Positions 1 to 11,160 of a stretch of DNA of 64,000 bases are shown here, piece by piece. The notes under the pieces were generated by a model. The model was not told the DNA's origin, ran no database searches, and was given only the letters and a program-made list of their open reading frames with translations. The position numbers were made by a program, and so were the translations under genes. Source of the stretch: Lolium rigidum (taxonomy: Eukaryota; Streptophyta; Magnoliopsida; Poales; Poaceae); the NCBI RefSeq assembly GCF_022539505.1, contig NC_061509.1, positions 213,552,254 through 213,616,253 of the forward strand. Reading direction: 5' to 3'. The number at the start of each line of letters is the position of its first letter. Within the stretch, counting starts at the first letter, position 1.

Positions 1-771
1 TCATATCACCTCTGATCATGTTCCATATGATGTCTTGTGAGTAGTTCGTTTAGTTCTTGAGGACATGGGTGAAGTCTAAATGTTAGTAGTGAACTATGTT
101 GAGTAATATTTAATGGTTTGATATTTAAGTTGTGGTGTTATTCTTCTAGTGGTGTCATGTGAACGTCGACTACATGATACTTCACCTTTATGGGCCTAGG
201 GGAATGCATCTTGTATTCGTTTGCTAATTGTGGGGTTGCCGGAGTGACGAGCAACCTAAACCCCCGTTAGTATATCGATGCATGAGGGATAGCGAGGATC
301 TCGAGTTTAAGGTTGTGGTTAGATTTATCTTAATTACTTTCTTGTATTTGCGGATGCTTGCAAGGGGTTTAATCACAAGTATGTATTAGTCCTAGGAAGG
401 GCGGTGCATTAGCATAGGTTCACCCACACAACACTTATCAAAACAATGAAGATTAATCAACTATATGAAGCGAAAGCGCTAGACTAAATTCCCGTGTGTC
501 CTCAAGAACGTTTGGTCATCATAAGTAAACAAATCGGCTTGTCCTTTGTGTTAAAAAGGATTGGGCCACTTGCTGCAATTATTATTCTCGCACTTTACTT
601 ACTTGTATTTTATTTATCTGCTATATCAAAACCTCCCGAAAACTTGTCTGTGAGCATTTACAGTGAATCCTTCATCGAAACTGCTTGTCAACACCTTCTG
701 CTCCTCGTTGGGTTCGACACTCTTATTTATCGAAAGTACTACGATACACCCCCTATACTTGTGGGTCATCA
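1..771 (+). mobile_element. 3' part of an Athila-like gypsy LTR
   Basis: The stretch ending in CTATACTTGTGGGTCATCA (to about 771) resembles the LTR end of the Athila/Sabrina/Wham group of grass Ty3-gypsy elements; this is recognition from memory, not a search. The LTR start lies outside the window. The bases after 771 are not an Athila primer-binding site, so this is an outer 3' LTR end, a solo LTR or a truncation junction. The small open frame across 494-781 has no recognised similarity and I treat it as chance. Confidence 0.5.
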
Positions 772-3700
772 GACCCCCTGAGATGGGCGGATTAATATTT
801 CCGAACCATAAGATCACCACGAACCTAATGGTGTCCATGGATCCACGCAATAGTCACCAGAGCTAGCTCCGGCTGCGAGCTCGCGGCGGTGCTGCTCCGG
901 CGAAGGATCAATCGAAGGCTACCGTAGATGCTAGGGAGGACGAATGGGTTCGGATAGATGCGCAAGCATCACCGTGAATGATGATGAGACCCTCGGTGAA
1001 GCTTGAGATGTGTCGGAGATCGAGCACGGCGTCGCGATTCCGACGAACTTCCGTGGAAGGAAATTCCAAAATTAGCTCGATTGGTGAAGCTCCTTCTCGA
1101 TTCCTTCTACCGGAATGATCGGTGAACTCGTGCGCTTCTAGCCATCCACTTGATAGACGCTGGGGTGGCCTCCATCGACGGCAACGTGATGAACTCCGGC
1201 GATGTACTCGTGGAAGAGATCGGTTGATAGAGAGCAAATGCGAGGTATTTGAGTGGTGAGGTGAACAAGATGAGCACGGCGATCCTCTTGGTGGTATTTA
1301 TAGGGCTGGAGGTGGTCGGAACGACGACGAACGTCGGCGACGAGCGGTCCAGATACGGCGGTGCTCTCTGTTAGGGTTTCTGTGCGGGAATCTTGATGCT
1401 CTGACTGGCAGCGGATGCAGATGTAGTTCAACTCTACTCTGGAGTGGCGAGTGGCGTCCGGCGGTGTCCTTATCCTTGTCGAGGAGGTGGCAGAAGCTCC
1501 TCCGTCGAGCTGTCGTCGCCGGGAAGGAGAACGAAGCCCCTTTTCTTCTATCTCGCCGAAACGGTAAGGTGGGCTGTTTGTTCGTGGGTTGGGCCGAGTT
1601 GATGGCTTCGGGCCGCCGAGGTGTCCTGGTCTGCCAGTGTAAGTTTCCCTCTCTTTCTCTTTTCAAACTTTCTGTTTTTATTTTATCGGTTTGAATTTGC
1701 TATTTGAATTCAAATTGATTTCCGGTTTCTTTTACGGAGTTCTAAATTATTTGAATATCAAAACAATTTGATAATGTTTCTCACTTCGTATTGTTTTGTT
1801 TTTAAATAACCATTTTATAATTGATTCATTTTATGTTCTCATGAGACACAACTCAAAATTTAAAATAGGTATAGATTTAGGGTTCATCTCAATTGCCTTT
1901 TAAATTTAGGAATCAATTCTGTTTTAAAGGATTTGAAATGGAGAACATGTGAAGGTGAACATATTCTATTGTGCTAGTGCTTATTCATAGTGATTACTCA
2001 CATATAATTTAATTATGGGGTTTAACAAATGGTAAAGGAAATGGAATTGGTTCATGATTTTATGTGGAGAATTATTCCTAAGGTTTTAAGAAGATGGTTA
2101 AGAAAGTTTTATAATCACTAATCTGGTTTTAGTAAACTTTAGCTTGAACTAATTAAGATGGATCCTATGTTTATAATTAGCAATGCATTTGCTAATGATG
2201 GTTTACTTTATAGAACACTACTTCATTTGGTCTACTAGGATGGAAAGGTAGGGTTTAATATTTTATGTGAAGTGATTCCTATGTGAAAGGTTTAGGGTTT
2301 TGGGAATGCTTCACTAATTGAAGTATTAAATAGGCATGAGGCATGGCAGGGTTTAACTACTAGTGATATACTTATTATTTTATGTGATGGATGATATCTA
2401 TTAATCATATGGGGTTAACTTTATCATTTATATCTACCAGGTATAATCATGCATTAGACAAGATCCACTCATTCCTCACTAATCCCTCTTTAATATTCCT
2501 CTCATCACACTCATCCTAGATTCTTAGGGTTTATAATTAATACCAAGTTGTGATGGTTATAGAATTGGTTTGCTAAGGTATTGTTATTGGAATAGGATTC
2601 TCACTTCCAAGATTATATATTGACTTGAACAACTAGGATTAGTACTTCTCTAATATTTTTGTAGGAACATGGCTATGGTTAGTATTATAACTTATCTCAC
2701 TTCTCAATGTCTTGGAATATCCTAAGGTCCTACTCAAGAGATGATGATATGATCCTCTAAATAGATGGTTTGCCTAGGAATTCTACCTTGGTATCTTCTG
2801 TAGCTTGTTCTTCATGAAATTTGATAAACCTGCATCTTGTGGTATGCCTCCACCTCCTAGCTTCTTCATCTTGATCCTAACTAATTCACATGGAAAGTCT
2901 CAAGTGTTTGGTTTCCTTGTAGCATGGTACAAGATGCTCATATGGATGAAGGGTGTGGCTCTATTTATAGGCTTGGGCAAGCTCTAGTATCATGACACAT
3001 AGGTGGTGACTCTTGATTTGGTTTGATGAGTAAGGTGCTTGGTTGTCATGCCCTCATCCATAGCAATCCTTTGAGCATGAGGTGGCAAAGCTTGGAAAGC
3101 AAGTCATGTAGATATTTTCATCCCACATGGCATAGAGATTATCCTCTCATATGATTTATTTTTGGATAGCCAAGTGGCATTTGCTACTAAATATCATGTG
3201 GATGGTTTTATTATTGTGGATGAGTCATCATATCATATTTGATTGGATTTACATTATAATATTGGTAAAAAGTTAAAGTTGAAGGTTATTCCTCAATTTT
3301 GGATAGTTGGGTTTGATTTCACCAAGGCATGGTCATATGAGTTTCAAAATACTCATAGTTAGTTTGATTCAAATAGTTTGAACTATAATTCGTAATGTAA
3401 ATGGATTTAGTTTTATGATATTCCATGTATTTAATAAGTTATGATTTAAATAAGAATGTGTGGCTTTTGTGCACTTTAGACCTCGTGGTTTAACTTATTT
3501 ATAAGTGAATTAATTTACACACAAAGGTAGTTGCTAACTTTTAAGTGTTAATAAGTTAGGGTTTGATTCTTAAAGAATGTGTTGTTGTAAATCTAATTCC
3601 ATTTGATCTAATCCATAGATCAAATCATCTCTACCCAAAACAAGGTTTTAACAAAGATCACGGTGAAGTTTATAGCGCTTGACTTGATGAGCTACTTCAA

Positions 3701-3841
3701 TTCCAGCAAGTCAAGTGAAACTTCAGTTACTGTGGTAAGTTTTATTTGAAAGCGCGAAAATTCCCCGGATTTTCTATGCATGAATGCAATGCACACTTTG
3801 GTGTTCTCTCATTTTATTGCCTCTAAACCTGGGATATTACA
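772..3841 (-). mobile_element. Truncated LTR of a long-LTR (LARD-like) family, minus orientation
   Basis: The right edge reads GGGATATTACA, the same terminus as the 6.5-kb LTRs at 43625-59646, and the preceding 100 bp (fatty landmarks such as AGCGCTTGACTTGATGA and GCGCGAAAATTCCCC) also match them. Read on the minus strand the LTR begins TGTAATATCCC. It is cut at its left side near 772-870, leaving about 3 kb of an expected 6 kb or more. Two TATA-like boxes face the minus direction, near 1300 and at 2961-2971. No polypurine tract flanks 3842, so this is an outer edge or a solo LTR. It is more diverged than the two LARD LTRs are from each other. Confidence 0.75.
2783..2869 (-). CDS. Short reading frame conserved among long LTRs (28 aa)
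   Basis: Read on the minus strand, this frame encodes a peptide with LGGGGIPQDAGL followed by KNKLQK and an Arg just before the stop. The same frame, with conservative replacements, occurs at 48832-48969 and 58315-58452. Unlike those, the upstream part is broken by stops here, so only the 28-residue C-terminal part remains open. It lies about 90 bp downstream of a TATA-like box (2961-2971, minus strand). The product is unknown and translation is not shown; conservation of the frame is the only argument. Confidence 0.3.
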   Translation of the reverse strand: MKKLGGGGIPQDAGLSNFMKNKLQKIPR

Positions 3842-4706
3842 CCTAAGCCCCAAAAGGTGAGCATTGCCGAGGAGCACCCTCGTCAACCCGACACCGAAGA
3901 GCAGCAACCGGCAAGAGAAAGCCACCACCACAACTTCCACGGCTCACCTCACATTGTAGGGGAGACCACACCCATGGCCGCCATCTGCAGAACCATAGGG
4001 CACACCGGTACAGAAGGAAGCAGCGTCCTCCTCCACAGATGGAAGGACAGAGGGGCTCGATACCCAGCCACGACGGCCCCCTAGGCGGGAAGCGTGTCGC
4101 CACCATGGCCACCACTGCGTAACCATGGCGCTCGCCAGCCCCAACGGCACACCGCTGCATGATGATGGCTTAGAAAGAGGCGACTTCCCTCGCAGCCACG
4201 CCACTAACCACTAGAGGACGGCATGCTGCAAGCAGGCACACCGCTGCGTGACACCACGCCGGCTAGCGAGAGTACTGGCCCACGTCCACTATCATTGAGA
4301 TGGAAGTACACCGAGGCCTGGGGGTGGGCGCCCTACCACCGAGGCAGGAGACGCCGGAATCCACCCAACGAGCTAGGACGAACAAGATCTGGGAGCCACG
4401 GCCACCGCTGACCTGAGCGCTAGCAGCAGCACCTCGAGGCCCACCACGCCACCGCCCAACACCCGCAGCTCTGCCGCCTGTGCTCGTCGCCGCGCCCTAT
4501 GCTAGCACGACAACACCGCTCGACGCCGACATCCCGCGCCGTCGCCACCGAGCGGTGGGAGAGAGCCCCGCCGCCACCTACGCTGGCCGGGGTTCGCCCG
4601 CCAGCACGCCTGGCGGCAGCGAGGGGAGGGGAGGGAGGGGGTGGGGGGCGCAAGGCGGCGGCTAGGGTTTCCTCCTGGCCGCTCGCCGGAGCGACGCAAG
4701 AGGTCA
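3842..4706 (-). mobile_element. GC-rich LINE-like 5' region, fragment
   Basis: This GC-rich block starts abruptly at the LTR edge and ends in GGCGGCTAGGGTTTCC followed by a Cys/Gly-rich tail near 4700. The same kind of ending closes the LINE-type insertion at 33583-35199. I infer the 5' part of a minus-strand non-LTR element, cut at 3842 by the LTR. Overlapping open frames on both strands (for example 4420-4890 minus) are low-complexity Ala/Arg/Pro translations and are not credited as genes. Confidence 0.4.
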
Positions 4707-5023
4707 AGCTGTTGTCTTTACATGTATAGGATGCCTGAAAACTGCGAGACAGCTTATAGTAACACTCAACAGCTAAACTCGCTAACAAGGTGCTCATAGT
4801 GAGCTGCCGACGTCTGAATTTCGATCGCCTTACATTACATGTACGGATGCCTGATCTCTGCAATACCCACACTCGAGAGCCAATCTTCATGAGAAGGTGC
4901 GCATGTATGCTTGGGACATGAAGCAGTTTGTTTAATGAATGTTTTGGGTGCTACCTGATTGATGTTATCCTGAGGTGGAACTCTATTCCTTTTGTGTAAA
5001 ACTGATGCTCGTTACGTAAAAAG
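4707..5023. other. Non-coding stretch ahead of the methyltransferase exons
   Basis: No coding signal was found. Two similar segments about 110 bp apart (TACATGTATAGGATGCCTG near 4718 and TACATGTACGGATGCCTG near 4838) form a diverged direct repeat. The stretch probably includes intron sequence before the first recognised methyltransferase exon, since AG at 5022-5023 is a usable acceptor. Confidence 0.4.
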
Positions 5024-5831
5024 ATTCGGGATATCAAAACTGAGCAGAATGACGTTTCAAAGACTGAGGTGTTCGCGTGTCCTGTTTGCTATGAACCACT
5101 GATAAGGAAAGGGCCGCCAGGTATGAACTTGTATGTCTAACTCCATGACCTTGATCTCTCATGCATATGTCTTGGATGAATTAGAAGTGATGTTGCTTTT
5201 GATTTATGCATGTCCCAGGTCTGCAATTTATAAGACCGGATTCAAGTGTTCAAAATGCAACAAGTCATACACCAGCAAAGATATTTTCTTGGATCTCACA
5301 GTCACTTCAGGAACAAAAGAATACAGCGAGCTGAAGCCTGCTAGAACTGAGCTGTTCAGGAGCCCGCTCGTTTCATTTCTTTACGGGAGAGGATGGCGTC
5401 AGAACTTCAACCGGAGTGGCTTCCCTGGTCGTGATGAAGAGGTGCATTTCTAGGCCACCTCATTCTTCAATTCCATAGCGTTAAGCCTGTACTGCTCAGT
5501 GAGTTCTTACTTACCTGGCCTGCAAAATCATACATCTGTGGCCGGCCAGTATTTGCTGCTTCATGTTTTTGTGTTGCAACAAAAAAAATTATCACCATCT
5601 TTCTTGCTAAGAAAATATTCAGATTTGTATGTATATAATTTTGAGATGCTTTTACTTTATCAGTTCCAAATGGCTCAATATTATTTCCATCCAGTTGCTG
5701 GTGGTATACTCGTTGATGTCAGCTGCGGCAGTGGCTTGTTTGCAAGGAAGTTCGCAACGTCTGGGGCATACTCATCAGGGATTGCTCTGGACTTTTCTGA
5801 GAATATGCTCCGCCAATGCTATGATTACATC
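5024..5831 (+). pseudogene. SAM-dependent methyltransferase gene fragment (At1g78140-like), split by copia
   Basis: Three exons can be joined in phase: 5024-5130, 5219-5441 and 5664-5831. They encode a Cys-pair motif (FACPVCYEPLIRKGPPG), then YKTGFKCSKCNKSY, ARTELFRSPLVSFLY and RGWRQNFNRSGFPG, and then the SAM-binding motif I (VDVSCGSGLF) and ALDFSENMLRQCYDY. This is the pattern of the uncharacterised chloroplast methyltransferases like Arabidopsis At1g78140 and At2g41040. The transit-peptide exon is not seen upstream. The last exon is interrupted after 5831 by a copia element; beyond it (10942) only eight codons follow before an in-frame TAA, and the rest of the methyltransferase fold is absent. 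It is a broken gene copy. The family call is firm; loss of function is inferred from the missing catalytic half. Confidence 0.85.
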
Positions 5832-5964
5832 TGTTAGAGCAATATGCTTGTTGTATTATCAGGGGGCCAAAGACCACAATATATAGTACATGTACATGTG
5901 CACATATGCAGAAAGCGCCCTAACATATGGGGAAACTACAATAGACAAATATATACATCTAACA
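5832..5964 (-). repeat. 3' LTR of the copia element
   Basis: This 133-bp repeat is nearly identical to 10804-10936. The differences are A/G in CCAAAGACC versus CCAAAGGCC, T/G in GTACATG versus GTACAGG, and G/C in AAGCGCCC versus AAGCCCCC. It is adjacent to the purine-rich tract of the minus-strand element. Confidence 0.95.
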
Positions 5965-5977
5965 CCCCCCTCAAACT

Positions 5978-6440
5978 CATGGTGGATCCACAACACTGAG
6001 TTTGGAGAGTAAGAAATCATGTTGCGTTCGAGTCTGTGCCTTCGTAAAGAAATCCGCCAACAGCAAATCTGAAGGCACATAATGAACCGCAACAACATCA
6101 TCCTATACCTGTGCACGTGTGTAAAAAGCATCAACACCGATATGCTTGATCAGCTTATGCTTGACCGGAGCACGTGCAACACTAATAGTACCTGTACTGT
6201 CAGACAAAAGTGGAGTGGGTGTCGTAACAGAGACCCCAAAATCTGCAAGCAACCACCGTAACCAAGTCACCTCAGCAATCAACAAAGCCATAGCCCGCAA
6301 CTCAGCCTCAACACTCGAACGGAAAACTGCGACCTGTTTCTTCGTCTTCCAAGCAACAAGCGAACCACCAAGAAACACACAGTAAGCATAGAAGCGAACG
6401 ACGATCCGTAGGATCACTCGCCCACGTAGCATCCGAATAG
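5978..6440 (-). pseudogene. copia RNase H and pol C-terminus
   Basis: The minus-strand translation carries VAWKTKKQ, SSVEAELRAM, LLSDSTGTISVA and KHIGVDAF, which are copia RNase H landmarks, then LLLADFFTKAQT and LSKLSVVDPP at the pol end. An in-frame TAG near 6100 separates these two blocks. The usual SWxSKKQ is changed to AWKTKKQ, and the frame differs from that of the RT block upstream. The polyprotein is therefore broken here. Confidence 0.85.
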
Positions 6441-6442
6441 CA

Positions 6443-7450
6443 CTAGAGCTGGAGAGAGCTGGAACGGGGAAAGAAAAGGCGACGAGTGATCGTGCCACGA
6501 AGATAACGAAGAACAAGGAGGAGATGACTATAGTGAACAGTGGTAGGAGCTGAGACAAACTGACTCGGAATATGAACAGGATAAGAAATATCAGGACGAG
6601 TGACAGCAAGATAAACAAGACTCCCAACAAGATGGCGATAACGGGTGGGATCAGGAAGAGGATCACCATCGGTAGGACGAAGCTTAACATTAAGCTCCAT
6701 AGGAGTATCGACCGTGCGCTCATCCCCATGAGCAAGCACGAGCAAGAAGATCCCGAATGTACTTTTCCCGAGAGATAGAAAAGCCACCGAGGTGGAGGAA
6801 ACCTCAATGCCAAGAAAATAGCGAAGATGACCAAGATCAGTCATAAGAAACTGATCACGAAGACGAGCCTTGACGAATGCAATATACTCGGGATCATCAC
6901 CAGTAATGATCAAATCATCAACATAGAGAAGAAGAAGAGTACGTTCACGAGGAGAAGTGTGAACGAAAAGTGCTGGATCATGAAGACTAGGAGAGAAACC
7001 AACAGCAGTCACCACAGAGGCGAAGCGCTCAAACCAGGCACGAGGGGCCTGTTTGAGACCATAGAGAGAACGTCGAAGATGACAAACCATCCCATCGGGA
7101 ACAGAATACCCAGGAGGAGGCTGCATGTAAACTTCCTCACTCAACTCGCCATTAAGAAAAGCATTCTGAACATCAAGCTGGGAGACAGACCAGCGACGAA
7201 CAGAAGCAACAGCAAGAAGAGTACGCACAGTAGTCATATGAGCCACAGGGGCAAAAGTCTCATCATAGTCACGGCCGTGCTCGTGCTGAAAGCCACGAGC
7301 CACAAGACGCGCTTTATAGCGCTCAAGAGATTCATCAGAGCGAGTCTTAATTTTATAGACCCACTTACACATGATAGGACGAACACCAGAAGGGGGAGAA
7401 ACAAGATCCCAAGTGCCAGTGCGCTCAAGCGCAGCGATCTCCTCAGCCAT
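6443..7450 (-). pseudogene. copia reverse transcriptase domain
   Basis: This 335-codon open frame begins inside pol and reads TWDLVSPP, CKWVYKIK, YKARLVARGF, DYDETFAPVA, LDVQNAFLNG, SLYGLKQAPRAW and LLLYVDDLIITG. The last is the YVDD active-site box. The frame shifts after about 6700, where the typical PMELNVKL region follows, and it runs out before RNase H. It is the best-preserved part of the element, but it is not an independent gene; its ATG is an internal methionine. Confidence 0.9.
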
Positions 7451-7629
7451 GGCAAGCTGCCATTCAGGATGACGCTCGGCATCCCGATAAGAAGTCGGCT
7501 CGAAACGACGGAGAGACCATACCGACTAGGAGAGTAACGAGCTGGAGCACGACGCCGACGAACGGGCCGTGAAGGGGGAAGCTCATCTCGCGAAGACAAG
7601 TCATCATCGAAGAAGAAGGAACAAAGCAT
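7234..7629 (-). pseudogene. copia pol, integrase/RT linker region in shifted frames
   Basis: Between integrase and reverse transcriptase the minus strand carries pieces of the Ser/Pro/Arg-rich linker that usually joins the two domains (for example RRRAPARYSPSRYG near 7530). They lie in a different frame from the RT block, which indicates at least one frameshift. Overlap with the RT frame in this interval is a consequence of listing both frames. Confidence 0.5.
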
Positions 7630-7973
7630 CGGAAGGAGCCGAAGCCGGAGAACGAGGAGTACCGGGAGGACTAGACGAACGAGAGGATGGCGCCGAAGGG
7701 GCGCATCGAAGTAGGAGAGAGGGGAGGAGGGACAGCAGGGGGTGCATCCGGAAAAAGAAGAAAAGAGATATCATCCACCGGGTAAGTACCCGAGGTGGGG
7801 CGAGGATAGAAGGGACGCGTCTCATCAAACGTGACGTCACGAGAGATGCGCATCCGACGACCAACAGGGTCCCAACAGCGATAGCCCTTATGCTCATCAC
7901 TGTATCCGAGAAAAACACACTCAACAGACTGAGCGGTCAGTTTGGTGCGTTCGCGAGGAGGCAGAAGGACATA

Positions 7974-9004
7974 TCAGACGCAACCAAATGAACGGAGAGT
8001 CGAGTAGTCTGGAGAAACACCAGAGAGACGCTCGAGAGGAATGCCACCCTGTAGAGCAGCGGAAGGCTGAATGTTAATGAGGTGGGCCGACGTAGCAACA
8101 GCCTCGGCCCGTAAATGTGGCGGAAGAGAAGAAGCAATCATCATAGCACGGGTGGTCTCAAGAAGATGACGATGCTTACGCTCGGCGACGCCATTTTGAG
8201 CATGCGCGCCGGGACAAGAAAAGCGAGCGAGGGTGCCCTCCTCGGCAAGGACACCACGAAGGTGCTTGGGAGATATACTCACCGGCGAGAACCAGCACGG
8301 AACACGCGAATGGGTGAGGAAAACTGAGTGCGGACCATGGCCGCAAAACGCTGATAAATAGAAAGCACCTCACTGCGAGAGTGCATGAAAAACACCCAAG
8401 TGTACCGTGAAAAATCATCAATGAATAAGATATAGTATCGGTGGCCCCCCTTCAAAGCGAAGGGAGCCGGACCCCAAACATCTGAATGGACTAAATCGAA
8501 CGGTCGCTGAGAGACAGACACACTAGTAGGATAAGGAAGTTGAATCTGTTTGCCTAACCTACAACCCTGACAGTGTAACGACCCATCTCCGGAGACGGAC
8601 CCCGAAGGCCACGATGAACCAAAGACGACGAGGCGAGAGTCACAAAGGTGACCAAGACGATGATGCCACTCGCTGAAAAGAGCCGGTGACGGAGGCAACA
8701 ACCGGGGGAGAACCGGCAGATGGAGTGGCAGCGGAAGGAACACGAAGCCGCTCGACTCCCAAAGCCCCGGAGACTTACGGCTACGAGGGCCGGCTCCAAC
8801 CGGGGCTCGTGTGCGACGATCCCGAACCGCACAAGACTCGGCGTCAAGAATGACGCGACAACCGGAATCGGTGAGCTGACTAGCAGAGAAAAGGTTCATC
8901 CGAAGGCGAGGAACATGAGAAACATCGGGGACGAGAGAAAGAGGAAGTAGAAAGGGTGCCTCTACTAGAAACAGGAATAGAGGTACCATCAGCCGTGACA
9001 ACAC
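7974..9004 (-). pseudogene. copia GAG-pre-integrase and integrase, frameshifted
   Basis: Two minus-strand frames share the domain. The frame at 8279-9004 carries the WHHRLGHL zinc-binding start, then [13 protein letters not shown] and [18 protein letters not shown]. The frame at 7974-8282 carries GVAERKHRHLLETTRAMM and the following LRSFGCV. The catalytic D-D-E region is thus spread over two frames meeting near 8280. The domain order and motifs are those of the copia rve integrase. A shifted C-terminal piece continues at 7604-7924. Confidence 0.85.
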
Positions 9005-9572
9005 GGACAGGAGAAATAAGAGACCGAAGAGCAGACAGAATAGAAGACTCAGAGGTCATATGAAAGGAAGCTCCAGAATCCAGATACCACGGGAACGTAC
9101 CTGACTGTGTAGAAACTAGTGGTCGCGCAATGCCAGAAGAGCCAGTCACAGAACCAGCAGCGCCCGGCGAGGAAGAGTCTGTAGTAGCGAGCAGACCACG
9201 AAGACCCCTGAGAATGTCCTGATCAGAGAGTGCAACTGCAGAAGATCCTGAAGAGCCAGCCTGCTGACGATCCTGGAACTGCTGACGTAAACTGGGATCC
9301 CGCGTCCAACAGGTGGAGGAAGTGTGGCCAACCTTGCCACAGTAGGTGCAATGAGGACGAGAGCGGAGACTCGGACCGCGAGGCTGCTGACGTAAACTGG
9401 AATCCCAAGCATCAAGCATGCGGTGAAGTTGCGCTATCTCATGCGCAGAGAGGGGCGCGACTGGAGAGGTGGACGTATAATCAGGTGCCGACGAGGATCT
9501 ATCACCCACACGCACAGAGGCCACCAAAGGGGGCGACGGAGAGCAACACGCCGATGAAGACAGAGTCGGCAA
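8880..9572 (-). pseudogene. copia gag zinc knuckle and aspartic protease
   Basis: The minus-strand frame contains CTYCGKVGHTSSTC (a CX2CX4HX4C nucleocapsid knuckle), a linker, and [12 protein letters not shown] (the copia protease site, D-S-G-A). The usual gag capsid part (UBN2-type) is not recognisable upstream. Its place is taken by a 75-bp tandem repeat region (9590-9830). The frame is lost into the integrase block at about 8880-9004. Confidence 0.85.
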
Positions 9573-9590
9573 AGCGCGGTCATAACCACG

Positions 9591-9830
9591 TGAAGAGGTC
9601 GCGAAAGTCGATGTAGAGCGGCAGGCCGACGTAGTCGAAGTCGGCGAAGCGCGGGCAGAGCCGCATGAAGAGACCGCAAAAGTCGATGTAGAGCGGCAGG
9701 CCGAGGAGAGCCGCGTGAAGAGGCCGCGAAAATCGGTGTAGAGCGGCGAGCCGACGTAGACGGAGTCGGTGAAGCGCGGACAGAGCCGCGTGAAGAGGCC
9801 GCAAACGGCGACGAAGAATGGCTAGCCGTC
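9591..9830 (-). repeat. 75-bp tandem repeat in the copia gag region
   Basis: Units begin near 9591, 9666, 9715 and 9790 with (G/A)TGAAGAG(G/A)(C/T)CGC. Spacing is 75, 49 and 75 bp, so one unit lost 26 bp, which shifts the reading frame. The repeat lies where gag capsid would be expected. Confidence 0.7.
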
Positions 9831-9907
9831 ATACACGAAGGCAGCGGACAAAGACCAAGTACCGAAGGGAGGCCCAAAGATAAGGCGGGATCAGCGGAGG
9901 AAGACAT

Positions 9908-10790
9908 TGGATATCAACAGCCGACAACAGTATTTCTTTTTCTATTTTTTTTTTTTGAATTTTTTTCATTTTTTTTTGATTTTTTTTTGTTACAGACGAA
10001 ATCAACTGCTGGGAACGGGCCAATCAGGAGCGGCCCAATCTGGCGACGCGGAGAGCAGGCCAAGCCGGCGGCACGGGGCCTCGAGAGCACAGACTGACGG
10101 GCGTCGGGCGGAGGGCCTGGAGATCGAGCGGCAGAAGATCGGGAGCAGGCGCCGAGCGGGATGGGCCGAGCAGAGGCGTCCGAACGGAGATTGATCGGGA
10201 GGCGGGCGACGGAATCGGGAAGTCAACGCCACGCGGAAGGTGATCGATCTCAGCAGCACGCGCTATCTCAGCAGCACGCGCAGGCCGATTGGAGAGCAGG
10301 GAGCGGGTGCAGGGAAATCAGCAGCCAGAACGGCGGGCGGATCGGCCAGGGGGCGTTGGGCACGCGGAAGCAGAACGGCGGGCGGATCGGCCAGGGGGCG
10401 TTGAGCGGGCGGAAGTAGAGCGGCGGGAGGCGGGCGACGGAATCGGGAGCAGGGAACAACAACAAGATTGCAGGGAGCAGGACGCGATGGAGGCTGGCCT
10501 CACGCGGGAAGGATGCGATGGAGGCGGGCCTCACGCGGGAACGAAGCAGACGGGCGCCTGGAGATCGAGGATGAGAAGAAGCAGCGGGCGACGGAGACGA
10601 ACGGTGATCTGGAGAATCGGGAGGCGGCCTGCCGAGCAGAGATCGATCCGGCAGAGCGGGAGAATCGGGCGAAGGAATCGGCGAGCGAGCAGTCGATCGA
10701 CGATGAGAAGCAGCGGGCGACGGAGAGAAAAGTAGACGGACGGCAAGACGGACAAGCGACGTCGGCCGGGAAATTTACAGAACCAATTTC
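9908..10790 (-). other. copia untranslated leader, GC-rich
   Basis: This lies between the gag-like frame and the primer-binding site. It contains an A/T homopolymer patch (9930-9990) and a tandem duplication of GGCGGGCGGATCGGCC (near 10332 and 10378). The open frames here are Arg/Gly-rich shadows; I see no conserved protein. Confidence 0.6.
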
Positions 10791-10803
10791 GGCTCTGATA
10801 CCA
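10791..10803 (-). promoter_or_regulatory. Primer-binding site of the copia element
   Basis: The minus strand reads TGGTATCAGAGCC directly after the LTR. This is the standard initiator-methionine-tRNA-complementary site of plant copia elements. Confidence 0.9.
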
Positions 10804-10936
10804 TGTTAGAGCAATATGCTTGTTGTATTATCAGGGGGCCAAAGGCCACAATATATAGTACATGTACAGGTGCACATATGCAGAAAGCCCCCTAACATAT
10901 GGGGAAACTACAATAGACAAATATATACATCTAACA
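10804..10936 (-). repeat. 5' LTR of the copia element
   Basis: This is the partner of 5832-5964. Its inner edge abuts the tRNA-iMet-type primer-binding site at 10791-10803, which sets the element's orientation. Confidence 0.95.
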
Positions 10937-10967
10937 ACATCAAGCAAGACAATACCCCCTAAACAAG
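10937..10967 (+). pseudogene. Continuation of the methyltransferase exon after the copia insertion
   Basis: The ACATC at 10937-10941 is the second copy of the copia target duplication. The bases after it continue the exon (KQDNTP, as in relatives), then hit an in-frame TAA at about 10960. One missing C in the C-run would explain the stop. GTGAG follows, which could be a splice donor, but no further methyltransferase exon is found downstream. Confidence 0.65.
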
Positions 10968-11160
10968 TGAGCTTTCGTTCTTGTTTCCTTTGAGATTTTC
11001 TTGAATTCTTGAGCGTTGCAACATCCACTGAATTGTTTGTGGCAGCTAGTGGTTTGATTTAGTCAAATACCAAAAAATAGTACGATCTATGTGTTCAACA
11101 TCTAATTGGACAACATTTGATTGTATACTCTATTATTCCATCTGGTACAACTTCAGAACT

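Larger units (their letters stand above)
5832..10936 (-). mobile_element. Ty1/copia retrotransposon with 133-bp LTRs, decayed
   Basis: It is bounded by 133-bp LTRs (5832-5964 and 10804-10936) that start TGTTAGA and end TAACA, and flanked by a perfect 5-bp target duplication ACATC (5827-5831 and 10937-10941). On the minus strand the primer-binding site TGGTATCAGAGCC (10791-10803) directly follows the 5' LTR, and a G-run purine tract (5965-5970 and following) precedes the 3' LTR. The internal order is zinc knuckle, protease, integrase, reverse transcriptase, RNase H, which is the copia order. Reading frames are interrupted by frameshifts and stops. The LTRs differ at three positions by eye, so the insertion is fairly young despite the broken coding region. 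It sits in an exon of the methyltransferase. Confidence 0.95.

Noticed and set aside
5499..5837. 112-codon frame starting MSSYLPGLQ as a separate gene
   Set aside because: Its first half is intron sequence; only the part after the acceptor at 5663 encodes the methyltransferase exon.
6827..7537. 236-codon plus-strand frame
   Set aside because: It is antisense to the copia reverse transcriptase, whose minus-strand frame carries all the diagnostic motifs.
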